Source: Lachnospiraceae bacterium (GTDB taxonomy: Bacteria > Bacillota > Clostridia > Lachnospirales > Lachnospiraceae). Taken from it: 64,000 nt of DNA. The stretch is taken from positions 186,001 through 250,000 of the forward strand of contig JAILQX010000047.1 in the NCBI GenBank assembly GCA_024698705.1. Direction: 5' to 3'. Position 1 is the first letter of the stretch; every line of letters begins with the position of its first letter. The notes under the pieces are model-generated. The model searched no databases and was not told the DNA's origin. It saw only the letters and a list, made by a program, of their open reading frames with translations. A program made the translations under genes and the position numbers. Of this stretch, positions 52,987-61,524 are shown one piece after another.

Positions 52987-53886
52987 ATGGAAAAGCTTTC
53001 AAGAAAACAATTTGATGTACTCGAAGCTCTGATTGGAGCGGACGAAACACTGAGTCAGAGAAAACTCGAGGAGAAGACCGGTCATTCGCTTAGTACCATA
53101 AACCGTGTTATCAAGGAACTGAGTGATGCGGGTTATGTGAAAGACGGTGATGTCACAAAGGAAGGAAAAGAGGCCATGGAACCCTACAGGGTTAAAAGGG
53201 CGATATTCATTGCCGCAGGCTTCGGTTCGAGACTCGTTCCGGTCACATTGAACACACCCAAGCCACTTGTGCGTGTCAACGGTCAGAGGATAATAGACGG
53301 GCTTCTGGATGCGTGTCTGGGAGTAGGGATCGATGAGATCTACCTTGTAAGAGGATATCTTGCGGAGCAGTTTGATCTTCTCAAATACAAGTATCCGATG
53401 ATCAAGTTTCTGGAGAATCCCTCATACAATGAGGCAAACAATATCAGCTCGGCCATGTGCGCGAGATTTTTGATGAGCAATTCCTATGTGTTTGAGGCGG
53501 ATCTTCTGATCTCAAATCCGGCTATCATAAAGAAATATCATTATACCTCGGATTTCCTGGGTATCAGGAAAGAATGGTCCGATGACTGGTGTCTTACCGT
53601 CAAGGACAATGTGATCGTCGAGGAAAAGGTTGGCGGTCAGGGTGACAACAATTATCAGATGGTCGGCATTTCATACTGGAATGATGAGGACGGCCATAAA
53701 CTCGCCGAGCATATCGAGAAGGTATTCAACATGCCGGGCGGCAAGGAGAGATACTGGGAACAGGTACCGCTCGTTGAATTCAAAAAAGAGTACAAGGTAG
53801 AGATCATGGAGTGCAAAGAGAGCGACATCATAGAGATCGACACCTACAGGGAACTGAAAGCAATAGATAAGACTTACGATGTATAA
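52987..53886 (+). CDS. Winged-helix domain fused to a LicC-like nucleotidyltransferase
   Basis: A 299-residue fusion. Residues about 1-65 form a MarR-like winged helix (RKQFDVLEALIGADETLSQ, SLSTINRVIKELSDAGYV). Residues 72-299 are a sugar-phosphate-type nucleotidyltransferase with AAGFGSRLVPVTLNTPKPLV, ENPSYNEANNISS and VFEADLLI, close to choline-phosphate cytidylyltransferase LicC and to 2-aminoethylphosphonate cytidylyltransferase PntC. In this context CTP activation of 2-aminoethylphosphonate is the best guess. ATG at 52987 with GGAGA upstream. Confidence 0.82.
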   Translation: MEKLSRKQFDVLEALIGADETLSQRKLEEKTGHSLSTINRVIKELSDAGYVKDGDVTKEGKEAMEPYRVKRAIFIAAGFGSRLVPVTLNTPKPLVRVNGQRIIDGLLDACLGVGIDEIYLVRGYLAEQFDLLKYKYPMIKFLENPSYNEANNISSAMCARFLMSNSYVFEADLLISNPAIIKKYHYTSDFLGIRKEWSDDWCLTVKDNVIVEEKVGGQGDNNYQMVGISYWNDEDGHKLAEHIEKVFNMPGGKERYWEQVPLVEFKKEYKVEIMECKESDIIEIDTYRELKAIDKTYDV

Positions 53887-53890
53887 TGTA

Positions 53891-53980
53891 ACGTTCCGAA
53901 GGAACGTCACAAGGCGCGAGCCCTTCGCCGAAGGCGAATCATACATGGGCGAGCATTTGTAGTGCCCTGCAAGGGCACTA
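53891..53980 (+). repeat. Three-hairpin intergenic element
   Basis: In the 131-bp gap: ACGTTCC-GAA-GGAACGT (53891-53907), TTCGCC-GAA-GGCGAA (53924-53938) and TAGTGCCCT-GCA-AGGGCACTA (53960-53980), all perfect with three-base loops, separated by GCGAGC words (also at 53990). No T-run follows. It looks like a REP-type palindromic element. Confidence 0.7.
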
Positions 53981-54017
53981 TGCAGCGCGAGCGTTCCCCA
54001 ATATAGAAGGAGGATAT

Positions 54018-55139
54018 ATGAATATCAAGAGAAATATACTTCTTAATCCCGGCCCGTCAACCACAACGGATACGGTCAAAATGGCACAGGTAGTACCGGA
54101 TATCTGTCCTAGAGAAAAAGAATTTGCATCAATGATGAAGGACATAAGAAAGGATCTCGTAAAGATCGTTCACGGCGGTGACGATTACACATCCGTTCTG
54201 TTCTGCGGATCGGGAACCATAAATATTGATATCTGCCTGAATTCATTGCTGCCGGAAGGAAAAAAGATACTTGTTGTCAATAACGGAGCCTACAGCACAA
54301 GAGCGGTTGAGATCTGTGAATATTACGGTATGCCCCATATAGATCTGAAGTTTCCTGTTGACGAGCGGCCCAATCTTGTCAAGGTGGAAGAGGTGCTTAA
54401 GGAAAACCCAGACATAGCGCTTGTTCATACGACCCATAACGAGACCGGTACGGGTATACTCAATCCGATAAGAGAAATAGGTGAACTGGCTCACAGGTAC
54501 GGTGCGGTATTTACTGTGGATACGACATCAACCTATGCAATGAGACCGATCGACGTTTATAAGGACAATATCGATTTTTGTATGGCTTCGGCCCAGAAGG
54601 GACTTATGGCGATGACGGGACTTTCATTTGTCATAGGAAAGACGGATATCATAAAGAAGTCGGCGGATTATCCGAAGAGATCTTACTATTGCAATCTTTT
54701 CTTACAATATGATTATTTTGAAAAAACGGGCGAGATGCATTTCACTCCTCCGGTACAGACCATATATGCAACGGTACAGGCGCTGAAAGAGTATTTCGAA
54801 GAAGGCGAGGAGGCCAAATGGGCACGCCACACAAGAGTTTTCGATGCCATTCATGAAGGACTGGATGAGCTTGGATTCAAGGATGTAATAAAGAGAGATG
54901 AACAGGCCGGACTCGTGGTCTCTGCCATTTACCCGAATGATGAGAACTGGGATTTCATGAAGGTCCATGATTATTGCTATGAGAGGGGCTTTACCATTTA
55001 TCCCGGCAAGATATCAACGACCAATACATTCCGGCTTTGTGCTCTGGGTGCGATAGACAGGGAAGATATAGTTGAGTTTTTCAAGGTCTTCAGGGCGGCA
55101 TTGGATGAATATAACATAGCTGTTCCGGTCAGATATTAG
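54018..55139 (+). CDS. phnW: 2-aminoethylphosphonate-pyruvate-type transaminase
   Basis: A 373-residue PLP enzyme of the alanine-glyoxylate/AEP transaminase group (class V). NPGPSTTTDTVKMAQ is the N-terminal signature, GSGTINIDICL binds cofactor, and the PLP lysine is K194 in ASAQKGLM. In the phosphonate pathway it would make 2-aminoethylphosphonate from phosphonoacetaldehyde and alanine. The function is inferred from the neighbouring PEP mutase and decarboxylase genes. AAGGAGG precedes the ATG. Confidence 0.85.
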   Translation: MNIKRNILLNPGPSTTTDTVKMAQVVPDICPREKEFASMMKDIRKDLVKIVHGGDDYTSVLFCGSGTINIDICLNSLLPEGKKILVVNNGAYSTRAVEICEYYGMPHIDLKFPVDERPNLVKVEEVLKENPDIALVHTTHNETGTGILNPIREIGELAHRYGAVFTVDTTSTYAMRPIDVYKDNIDFCMASAQKGLMAMTGLSFVIGKTDIIKKSADYPKRSYYCNLFLQYDYFEKTGEMHFTPPVQTIYATVQALKEYFEEGEEAKWARHTRVFDAIHEGLDELGFKDVIKRDEQAGLVVSAIYPNDENWDFMKVHDYCYERGFTIYPGKISTTNTFRLCALGAIDREDIVEFFKVFRAALDEYNIAVPVRY

Positions 55140-55159
55140 AAGAGGAGGTACAGCGTAGT

Positions 55160-56455
55160 ATGAGTATCGTATATACATGTTTTACAACGGATGTGATACA
55201 TGAAGGTCACATGAATATCATAAAGGAAGCACGCAAATACGGTGATGTTGTCGTTGGTGTCCTCTCAGACGAAGCCATGATACGTTTCAACCGTTTTCCT
55301 ACAGTAAGCTTTGAAGAGCGTAAAAAGATAGTTGAGGAGATCCCGGATGTAAGCCGCGTCATCGTTCAGAAAAACATTCATTACGATGAGATAATAGAGG
55401 AGCTGAAGCCTGACTATGTCATTCATGGAAATAACTGGTCGGAAGGACCGATGAAGGCCATAAGGGACAGGGTCGTAAGCCTTCTTGAAAATTATGGCGG
55501 AAAGGTGATCGATGTGCCTTATACCGTCAATGAAAATGTGAAGCTCGTGGACAGAAAGATCCGCGAGAAGCTTGCTATGCCGGAATACAGACGCCGCAGA
55601 TTAAAGCAGCTGATAGATCTGTGCCCGATCGTTAAGACGCTTGAGGTCCACAGCGGACTGACGGGTCTCATAGCCGAAAAGACGATCGTAGCAAATAACG
55701 GAGAACTGGATCAGTTCGATGCAATGTGGATCAGTTCATTGTGTGATTCGACAGCAAAAGGCAAACCCGATATCGAACTTGTGGATATGACATCACGTTT
55801 CCGTACGATAGATGATGTCATGGAGGTCACCACAAAGCCTATTATATTTGACGGCGATACCGGCGGACTTCCGGAGCATTTTGTATATACTGTCAGATCA
55901 CTTGAAAGAATGGGTGTATCTGCGGTCATCATAGAAGATAAAACGGGCCTGAAGAAGAATTCGCTCTTCGGTACAGAGGTTGCACAGACACAGGATTCGA
56001 TCGAAAACTTCTGTGACAAGATCGCAGCCGGCAAGAAGGTTCAGCTTACGGATGATTTCATGATCATAGCAAGGATAGAAAGCCTGATCCTCGAGCAGGG
56101 AATGGAGGATGCTCTTACAAGAGCAAAGGCCTATGTCGGGGCGGGAGCTGACGGCATCATGATCCACTCAAGGAAAAAGAACCCCGATGAGATACTTGAA
56201 TTCTGCGACAGATTCAGGGAGACGGATAAAACGACACCTATAGTTGTCGTGCCTACGTCATTTAATTCGGTTACGGAGGCGGAACTGGCATCACACGGCG
56301 TAAATATCGTCATTTACGCAAATCAGCTGACAAGAAGCGCATTTCCCGCAATGGAACAGACAGCCAAGGATATACTCAAATATCACCGCGCACTTGAGGT
56401 TGATGACAGACTTATGTCTATAAAGAGTATCATTTCCCTTATAGATGAGTTGTAA
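55160..56455 (+). CDS. Cytidylyltransferase-like domain fused to PEP mutase
   Basis: A 431-residue bifunctional protein. Residues about 1-140 are a cytidylyltransferase fold with HEGH at 14-17 (the family HxGH), but the usual RTxGIST motif was not found. Residues about 150-431 are phosphoenolpyruvate mutase with FDGDTGG and the diagnostic EDKTGLKKNS (259-268). PEP mutase makes phosphonopyruvate and is the gateway to all C-P natural products. The partner decarboxylase follows. GGAGG precedes the ATG; 20 bases separate it from the transaminase gene. Confidence 0.9.
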   Translation: MSIVYTCFTTDVIHEGHMNIIKEARKYGDVVVGVLSDEAMIRFNRFPTVSFEERKKIVEEIPDVSRVIVQKNIHYDEIIEELKPDYVIHGNNWSEGPMKAIRDRVVSLLENYGGKVIDVPYTVNENVKLVDRKIREKLAMPEYRRRRLKQLIDLCPIVKTLEVHSGLTGLIAEKTIVANNGELDQFDAMWISSLCDSTAKGKPDIELVDMTSRFRTIDDVMEVTTKPIIFDGDTGGLPEHFVYTVRSLERMGVSAVIIEDKTGLKKNSLFGTEVAQTQDSIENFCDKIAAGKKVQLTDDFMIIARIESLILEQGMEDALTRAKAYVGAGADGIMIHSRKKNPDEILEFCDRFRETDKTTPIVVVPTSFNSVTEAELASHGVNIVIYANQLTRSAFPAMEQTAKDILKYHRALEVDDRLMSIKSIISLIDEL

Positions 56456-56497
56456 GATGCACAAGTTATGTAAACTAAAATACAGGAGATCAATATA

Positions 56498-57613
56498 TTG
56501 AAAGCAGAAGATTTTACCGCGATCCTGGGGGCGGAGTTTTATACCGGTGTTCCGGATTCCCAGCTTAAAGCACTTTGCAATTATCTGATGGATACATATG
56601 GGACAGATGAGAAGCATCATATCATAGCAGCCAATGAAGGAAACTGTACGGCACTTGCCGCAGGCTATCATCTGGCTACGAGCAAGGTCCCGGTAGTTTA
56701 TATGCAGAACAGCGGAGAGGGCAATATCATCAATCCCGTGGCATCCCTGCTGAATGAGAAGGTATACGGCATACCTGTGATATTTGTTATCGGATGGAGG
56801 GGCGAGCCCGGAGTTCACGACGAACCGCAGCATATATATCAGGGTGAGGTGACGATAAAGCTCCTTGACGATATGAATATCAGATCATTTGTTGTTACAA
56901 AAGAGACAGGGACCGATGAACTTCGAAAGGTCTTTGAGGATTTCAAAAAGGATCTTGCAAAAGGGCTTCAGGTTGCATTTGTGATCAAAAAAGGTGCTCT
57001 TGAATACGGAGGAAAGGTTGATTATTCAAACAGTAATACCATGGTCAGAGAGGATATCATAAAGCATATCCTCAAGTATTCCGGAGAGGATCCGATCGTT
57101 TCCACAACAGGTAAGGCATCAAGGGAACTGTTCGAAGCGAGAGTCGCAAGAAATGAAGAGCATAAGTATGATTTCCTGACAGTAGGGTCAATGGGACACA
57201 GTTCATCGATCGCACTGGGTGTTGCGATCAACAGACCGGAACTTAAGATATGGTGCATAGACGGCGACGGAGCGATGCTCATGCATATGGGAGCATTGGC
57301 TGTCATAGGCTCGTACAAGCCTGCAAACCTCGTGCATATACTGATAAACAACGGTGCACATGAGACCGTAGGGGGAATGCCGACGGTCGCAGGCGGAGTT
57401 GACGCAGTAGGTATCGCAAAAGCTTGCGGATATCCTTATGCTGTGAGTGTAGACAACTTTGAAAAGCTGGACAGCGAGTTGGATAAGGCACGTGAACGTC
57501 ATGAACTGTGTTTCATAGAAGTCAAATGCTCGATAGGCGCGAGGGAGGATCTCGGAAGACCGACCACCACAGCTATGGAGAACAAAGAGAATTTCATGAA
57601 TTATATAAAATGA
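56498..57613 (+). CDS. Phosphonopyruvate decarboxylase
   Basis: A 371-residue ThDP enzyme. It has TGVPDSQLKALCNYL near the N-terminus, the catalytic Glu in NEGNCTALAAGYHL (about residue 47), and the ThDP-binding GDGAMLMHMG (about 256-265) with NNGAHETVGGMPT. It decarboxylates phosphonopyruvate to phosphonoacetaldehyde, pulling the unfavourable PEP mutase reaction forward. The start is TTG with CAGGAGATC upstream, an unusual codon. It ends the cluster, with a terminator after it. Confidence 0.92.
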   Translation: MKAEDFTAILGAEFYTGVPDSQLKALCNYLMDTYGTDEKHHIIAANEGNCTALAAGYHLATSKVPVVYMQNSGEGNIINPVASLLNEKVYGIPVIFVIGWRGEPGVHDEPQHIYQGEVTIKLLDDMNIRSFVVTKETGTDELRKVFEDFKKDLAKGLQVAFVIKKGALEYGGKVDYSNSNTMVREDIIKHILKYSGEDPIVSTTGKASRELFEARVARNEEHKYDFLTVGSMGHSSSIALGVAINRPELKIWCIDGDGAMLMHMGALAVIGSYKPANLVHILINNGAHETVGGMPTVAGGVDAVGIAKACGYPYAVSVDNFEKLDSELDKARERHELCFIEVKCSIGAREDLGRPTTTAMENKENFMNYIK

Positions 57614-57625
57614 TATCGTCAAATG

Positions 57626-57652
57626 AGGCCGCCTTCCGGGCGGCCTTATTTC
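57626..57652 (+). terminator. Terminator after the phosphonate cluster
   Basis: AGGCCGCC-5 bases-GGCGGCCT followed by TATTT. Strong stem, modest T-tract. Confidence 0.8.
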
Positions 57653-57738
57653 ATGCATATACAAGATGATATCCATCAAAACGGGAACGGCGGAAAAAGC
57701 CCGGTGAAAAGGATCATAAAAAAATCATAGAAAAAGTA

Positions 57739-57767
57739 TTGACACGTAACTGATATAGGTGTATATA
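57739..57767 (+). promoter_or_regulatory. Promoter of the GntR-ABC operon
   Basis: TTGACA (57739-57744) and TATATA (57762-57767), 17 bases apart. A near-palindrome, GTGTATATATAACAC, covers the -10 and may be the GntR operator. Confidence 0.7.
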
Positions 57768-57851
57768 TAACACATAAACAGTAGAGGGGCGCAACGAGTA
57801 AAAAGGGAGTGACATTATAAACAGGGGATGCATGAATATAATGAGGTGACT

Positions 57852-58226
57852 ATGAAAATATCACAGACTTCAGGCGTACCGATCTATCAGCAGATAGCCG
57901 AAAGTTTCAAACTTGACATCCTTGAAGGAAGATTGAAGATGGGGGAATATCTTCCTTCGGTCAGGGCACTTGCCAAGGATCTCAAGATCAGTGTCATAAC
58001 TACCTTGAAGGCGTATGAACAGCTTGAGAACGAAGGACTTATAACGGCCATCCAGGGCAAAGGCTACTGTGTCAACGCGCAGGATGCCAACATGCTCATG
58101 GAGCAGCATATGCGGAAGGTTGAAGAAGGTCTCATGCAGGCGATAGCCTCGGCGAGAATAGCGGGCTTAAGCTCGGAAGAGCTGATCGATACGTTAAAAA
58201 CATTACTGACTTTGGAGGAGAATTAA
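57852..58226 (+). CDS. YtrA-type GntR family regulator
   Basis: A 124-residue regulator. The GntR winged helix is seen in GVPIYQQIAESFKLDIL, YLPSVRALAKDLKIS and LENEGLITAIQGKGYCV, followed by the short helical tail of the YtrA subfamily, which usually controls ABC transporter operons. The ATG at 57852 has GAGGTG upstream; an in-frame ATG at 57828 is an alternative. It lies two bases before the ATPase gene. Confidence 0.92.
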   Translation: MKISQTSGVPIYQQIAESFKLDILEGRLKMGEYLPSVRALAKDLKISVITTLKAYEQLENEGLITAIQGKGYCVNAQDANMLMEQHMRKVEEGLMQAIASARIAGLSSEELIDTLKTLLTLEEN

Positions 58227-58228
58227 AA

Positions 58229-59119
58229 ATGGAATTTGTAAGCGCGATTTCCGGGGAAAACATTGTAAAAAAGTATAAGGGGTTTGAACTGAACATACCT
58301 AAGCTGGATATTCCGAAAGGATATTCAACGGCGCTTATCGGAGAAAACGGAGCAGGCAAATCAACATTGCTCGATATCCTTGCCGGTATAAGACTCGACT
58401 ATAAGGGAAGCCTTTTATTCTTCGGTAAATACAATGACAGGGACAGGGAAAACGATCCCGTTGTCAAAACAAAGATAGGCTATGAAGGAACGGGTAATTA
58501 TTATCTGCCGATGTGGACATTGAGGCAGGGCAGGGATCTGCAGAAACTTTTGTTTCCGAATTTCGATGAGAACAAATATGATGAGATCTGCAGACAGCTT
58601 GCGGTTCCGGATGATATGAACAAGAAGATCTCCGAACTTTCGGATGGTAACAATATGAAGATCAAACTGGCCGGTGTTCTTGCAAGAGACACGGATGTGC
58701 TCCTGCTCGATGAGCCCGCTTCACCTCTCGACCCTCTGATGAGAGACAAACTGTGTGAGATGATAAGGGATTATCTCCTTCGTGAGGAAGGAGAAAAGAG
58801 CGTTCTTTTCTCTACGCACAACATAGCCGATATGGAAGCAGTGACCGATTATGCGATCATCGTTGAAAACGGAAGTATAGTCGAACAGGGTTTTGTGGAA
58901 GAACTGAAAGAAAAATACACACTGGTAAAAGGTGAAAAAGAGGATATAGAAGTTGCAAAGAAAAGCCTGTATTCGATAAGTGTTAACAACTACGGATACG
59001 AGGGCATATGCCTTGCGGATAAGCTTGATGAACTTGCCGGGCTTGACGTTGCTTTTGAAACTCCTACATTATCACAGATATGTGTAGCCGTAATGAAGCA
59101 GAATACAAAGCTTTATTAG
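58229..59119 (+). CDS. ABC transporter ATP-binding protein
   Basis: A 296-residue ATPase. Walker A is GENGAGKST, the signature is the degenerate LSDGNNMK, Walker B is VLLLDEPASPLDP, and the H-loop is FSTHN. A C-terminal region of about 75 residues is unassigned. It forms an exporter with the two membrane proteins downstream. Substrate unknown; YtrA-controlled systems often answer to cell-wall antibiotics. Confidence 0.9.
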   Translation: MEFVSAISGENIVKKYKGFELNIPKLDIPKGYSTALIGENGAGKSTLLDILAGIRLDYKGSLLFFGKYNDRDRENDPVVKTKIGYEGTGNYYLPMWTLRQGRDLQKLLFPNFDENKYDEICRQLAVPDDMNKKISELSDGNNMKIKLAGVLARDTDVLLLDEPASPLDPLMRDKLCEMIRDYLLREEGEKSVLFSTHNIADMEAVTDYAIIVENGSIVEQGFVEELKEKYTLVKGEKEDIEVAKKSLYSISVNNYGYEGICLADKLDELAGLDVAFETPTLSQICVAVMKQNTKLY

Positions 59120-59153
59120 TTGCAGTTGAAAGAAATGAGACGGGAGTTTTAAA

Positions 59154-60872
59154 ATGAAGAATTTATTGAAGTCATACAGGATATTTATATCGGATATGTA
59201 CCTGATCCTCGGAGTCTTTGTTGCGACGGCAACCATACTTATATTTTCGGCACTGGGTGGCAGAGCATTTGGCAGTATGGGTATTATCCTGTTTTATGCC
59301 CTTGCGGCAATGGTGGATCTGTACGGCGATTATTTTGTGATGGTGGGATTCACGGATAAGAAGTTCGACTTCGGATTGCTAAAGAACTCACTGGACGGTA
59401 AAAGGGTCCTCAGGGACGGTGTCCTTGCCGATCAGATCAGAAGAGCGCTACAGTTGCTCATAACAATGGAAGGAAGCTCATTTATAATCTATGCAATAAG
59501 TGAAGGTGAAGACAGAATGTCGCTGCCTGTTACGCTGGGACTTGGAGTTTTGGCAGCATTGATCACATTTACGATAAATACGATATGGTTCAATGTTACA
59601 AGAAACCTCGGCAGCTTTATGGAGATCGGACTGGTGGGAGGTATCGGGATCGCTCTTGATATTATACCCACTGCGATCTTTATACTGATCTCTTTTGACA
59701 ACGAAATAAACATGATACCCATGATACTCGTGTGGGCGATCCTTGCTGTGGTTGTCACATATTGCATGGTGGAAAGGATATCCCTCAGGTTTGACCTGAA
59801 TTTCGGTGATAAGGTTAAGGGCAGATTCGGCTCAGACAGCAAGAAAAGAATATGGATATTTTTCCTGGTTGCTTTTCTCATAAATTATCTTATGGTGCCG
59901 CTCATGTTTTACGGCGAGAGCAAGGGAGTTAATACGATCTGCTTCATGTATGCGCTCATGCTTTATCCGGCGAGCGGAGTCATGATCGGAAAAATGTTCT
60001 CATACGACGAGGGTAAACTGCCGGTCACATTTTATGTGATCTGTCTTCTGACAACCATGCTCATGATGGTGATGTCCGCCGCATCGGTCGTTCTTCCTTC
60101 GGAAACCATTGAAATGAACGGATCAAGTATCTCGGTATTCGATATGACATGCCAGGTAATGCTGATGATCGTATCCTTGATACTCTGGATCGTGCTTTTT
60201 GCAAGCGGTAAGGAAAAGAGAAGAAACGCAGGTTTAAACGGCAGGAAATGGGGCATCTCGATACTTATCATAGTACTCTTTACGGTACTCTATGCGGTAC
60301 GTTTCTTTTTGATGATATGTCTGCCGGGGCTTATGGACGGCAGCGTCAATAAAAATATTCATGAGTTTGCAGCTATCTTCACGGATCCTGCAACCTATAG
60401 AGCCATGGTAGTTACTCTGATCAACTTCTTCCTGACATTTGTACTGTTCCTCGGTGAGGAGTACGGGTGGAGATATTATCTTCAGCCGATAATGCAGTCC
60501 GGATTCGGAAAGAGAGCCGGAGTGCTATTGCTCGGAGTCATCTGGGGACTGTGGCATGCGGGAGCCGATTTCACATATTATTCGGAAGGCTGCGGACCGC
60601 AGACACAGGTCAATCAGATCATTGTATGCGTAACGATCGGTATCTTTATGGCATATGCCTATATGAAGACGGAAAACATATGGGTTCCGATAACCATTCA
60701 TTTTATAAACAACAATCTCATACCGGTATTTGCGGGAGATATTTCATCGGATGTTCTGAGCAACAATGTGATAGCATGGTCTGACCTGCCTGTTGCACTG
60801 GCAGCGGGTCTTGTATTTGCGGTATTTATATTTGCACCGGTATTTAACCGGACAAAAGAAGGGAGTAACTAA
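59154..60872 (+). CDS. ABC permease-like domain fused to CPBP protease domain
   Basis: A 572-residue membrane protein. The first half (about 1-230) has six or so membrane segments and resembles ABC-2-like permeases (DKKFDFGLLKNSLDGKRVL). The second half (about 240-572) is a CPBP intramembrane protease with motif 1 EEYGWRYYLQP, motif 2 GVIWGLWHAG and motif 3 ITIHFINN. CPBP proteins process prenylated or other substrates or act as bacteriocin immunity proteins. The fusion with a permease-like domain is unusual. Confidence 0.75.
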   Translation: MKNLLKSYRIFISDMYLILGVFVATATILIFSALGGRAFGSMGIILFYALAAMVDLYGDYFVMVGFTDKKFDFGLLKNSLDGKRVLRDGVLADQIRRALQLLITMEGSSFIIYAISEGEDRMSLPVTLGLGVLAALITFTINTIWFNVTRNLGSFMEIGLVGGIGIALDIIPTAIFILISFDNEINMIPMILVWAILAVVVTYCMVERISLRFDLNFGDKVKGRFGSDSKKRIWIFFLVAFLINYLMVPLMFYGESKGVNTICFMYALMLYPASGVMIGKMFSYDEGKLPVTFYVICLLTTMLMMVMSAASVVLPSETIEMNGSSISVFDMTCQVMLMIVSLILWIVLFASGKEKRRNAGLNGRKWGISILIIVLFTVLYAVRFFLMICLPGLMDGSVNKNIHEFAAIFTDPATYRAMVVTLINFFLTFVLFLGEEYGWRYYLQPIMQSGFGKRAGVLLLGVIWGLWHAGADFTYYSEGCGPQTQVNQIIVCVTIGIFMAYAYMKTENIWVPITIHFINNNLIPVFAGDISSDVLSNNVIAWSDLPVALAAGLVFAVFIFAPVFNRTKEGSN

Positions 60873-61523
60873 ATGATCAAGGAATTGACTACTGCATATA
60901 AACTGGTTCGGTACGGACTGAGGATAAAACAACAGACATTCTTCGCGATACTTTTCGCGGTGTTGGGTATCGTATTTGAGATACTGATAGGAGAGGAGAC
61001 ACCTCTCGGTGCGATATACATCATCCTTTCTGGAATGTTCCTCTACCAGATGATCCTCACGTCGGATCTGTCAACACTGGTACAGTCTTCGCCCTACAAG
61101 AAGAAGATACAATGCCTCTATCCGGTTGTTTCGCTTATACCGTGGCTGAGCGTTTCGATGGTGATCATAACTATCATACATTGGAATTTTGCAAAGAAGA
61201 GTGAGGAAGCATACGCACAGCAGGCAAATCTGATGATAACACTCGGATTAATAATGTTCATCACGCTTGTTTATTTCGGTATCTGCTATAAATTCTTTAT
61301 CATAAGCACACTTGTCATGGCTTTCTCCATTATGCTCCCGATGGGCGCATTTGCAAGAGGAGGAGTATTTGCGGATAACGGATTAAGTTTCTCGCAGGGA
61401 ACGATCATCGCGTGTATAATGGTAGTTATAGGATCTGTATTATGTATAATACTTACGAATGCATTTTACAGAAGGGACATTTCGAAAATGGCACTCAGAA
61501 ATCTTATGAGAAACATGAAATGA
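60873..61523 (+). CDS. ABC transporter permease subunit, small
   Basis: A 216-residue membrane protein with about six membrane segments; the cytoplasmic SSPYKKKIQCLYP resembles loops of ABC-2-like exporters. It starts directly after the stop of the fusion protein, with GGGAG upstream. It is probably the second membrane subunit of the transporter. Confidence 0.7.
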   Translation: MIKELTTAYKLVRYGLRIKQQTFFAILFAVLGIVFEILIGEETPLGAIYIILSGMFLYQMILTSDLSTLVQSSPYKKKIQCLYPVVSLIPWLSVSMVIITIIHWNFAKKSEEAYAQQANLMITLGLIMFITLVYFGICYKFFIISTLVMAFSIMLPMGAFARGGVFADNGLSFSQGTIIACIMVVIGSVLCIILTNAFYRRDISKMALRNLMRNMK

Positions 61524-61524
61524 T

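Noticed and set aside
53960-53980. Third hairpin as a transcription terminator inside the phosphonate cluster
   Set aside because: The stem is perfect but not followed by T residues on either strand, and the flanking genes belong to one pathway.
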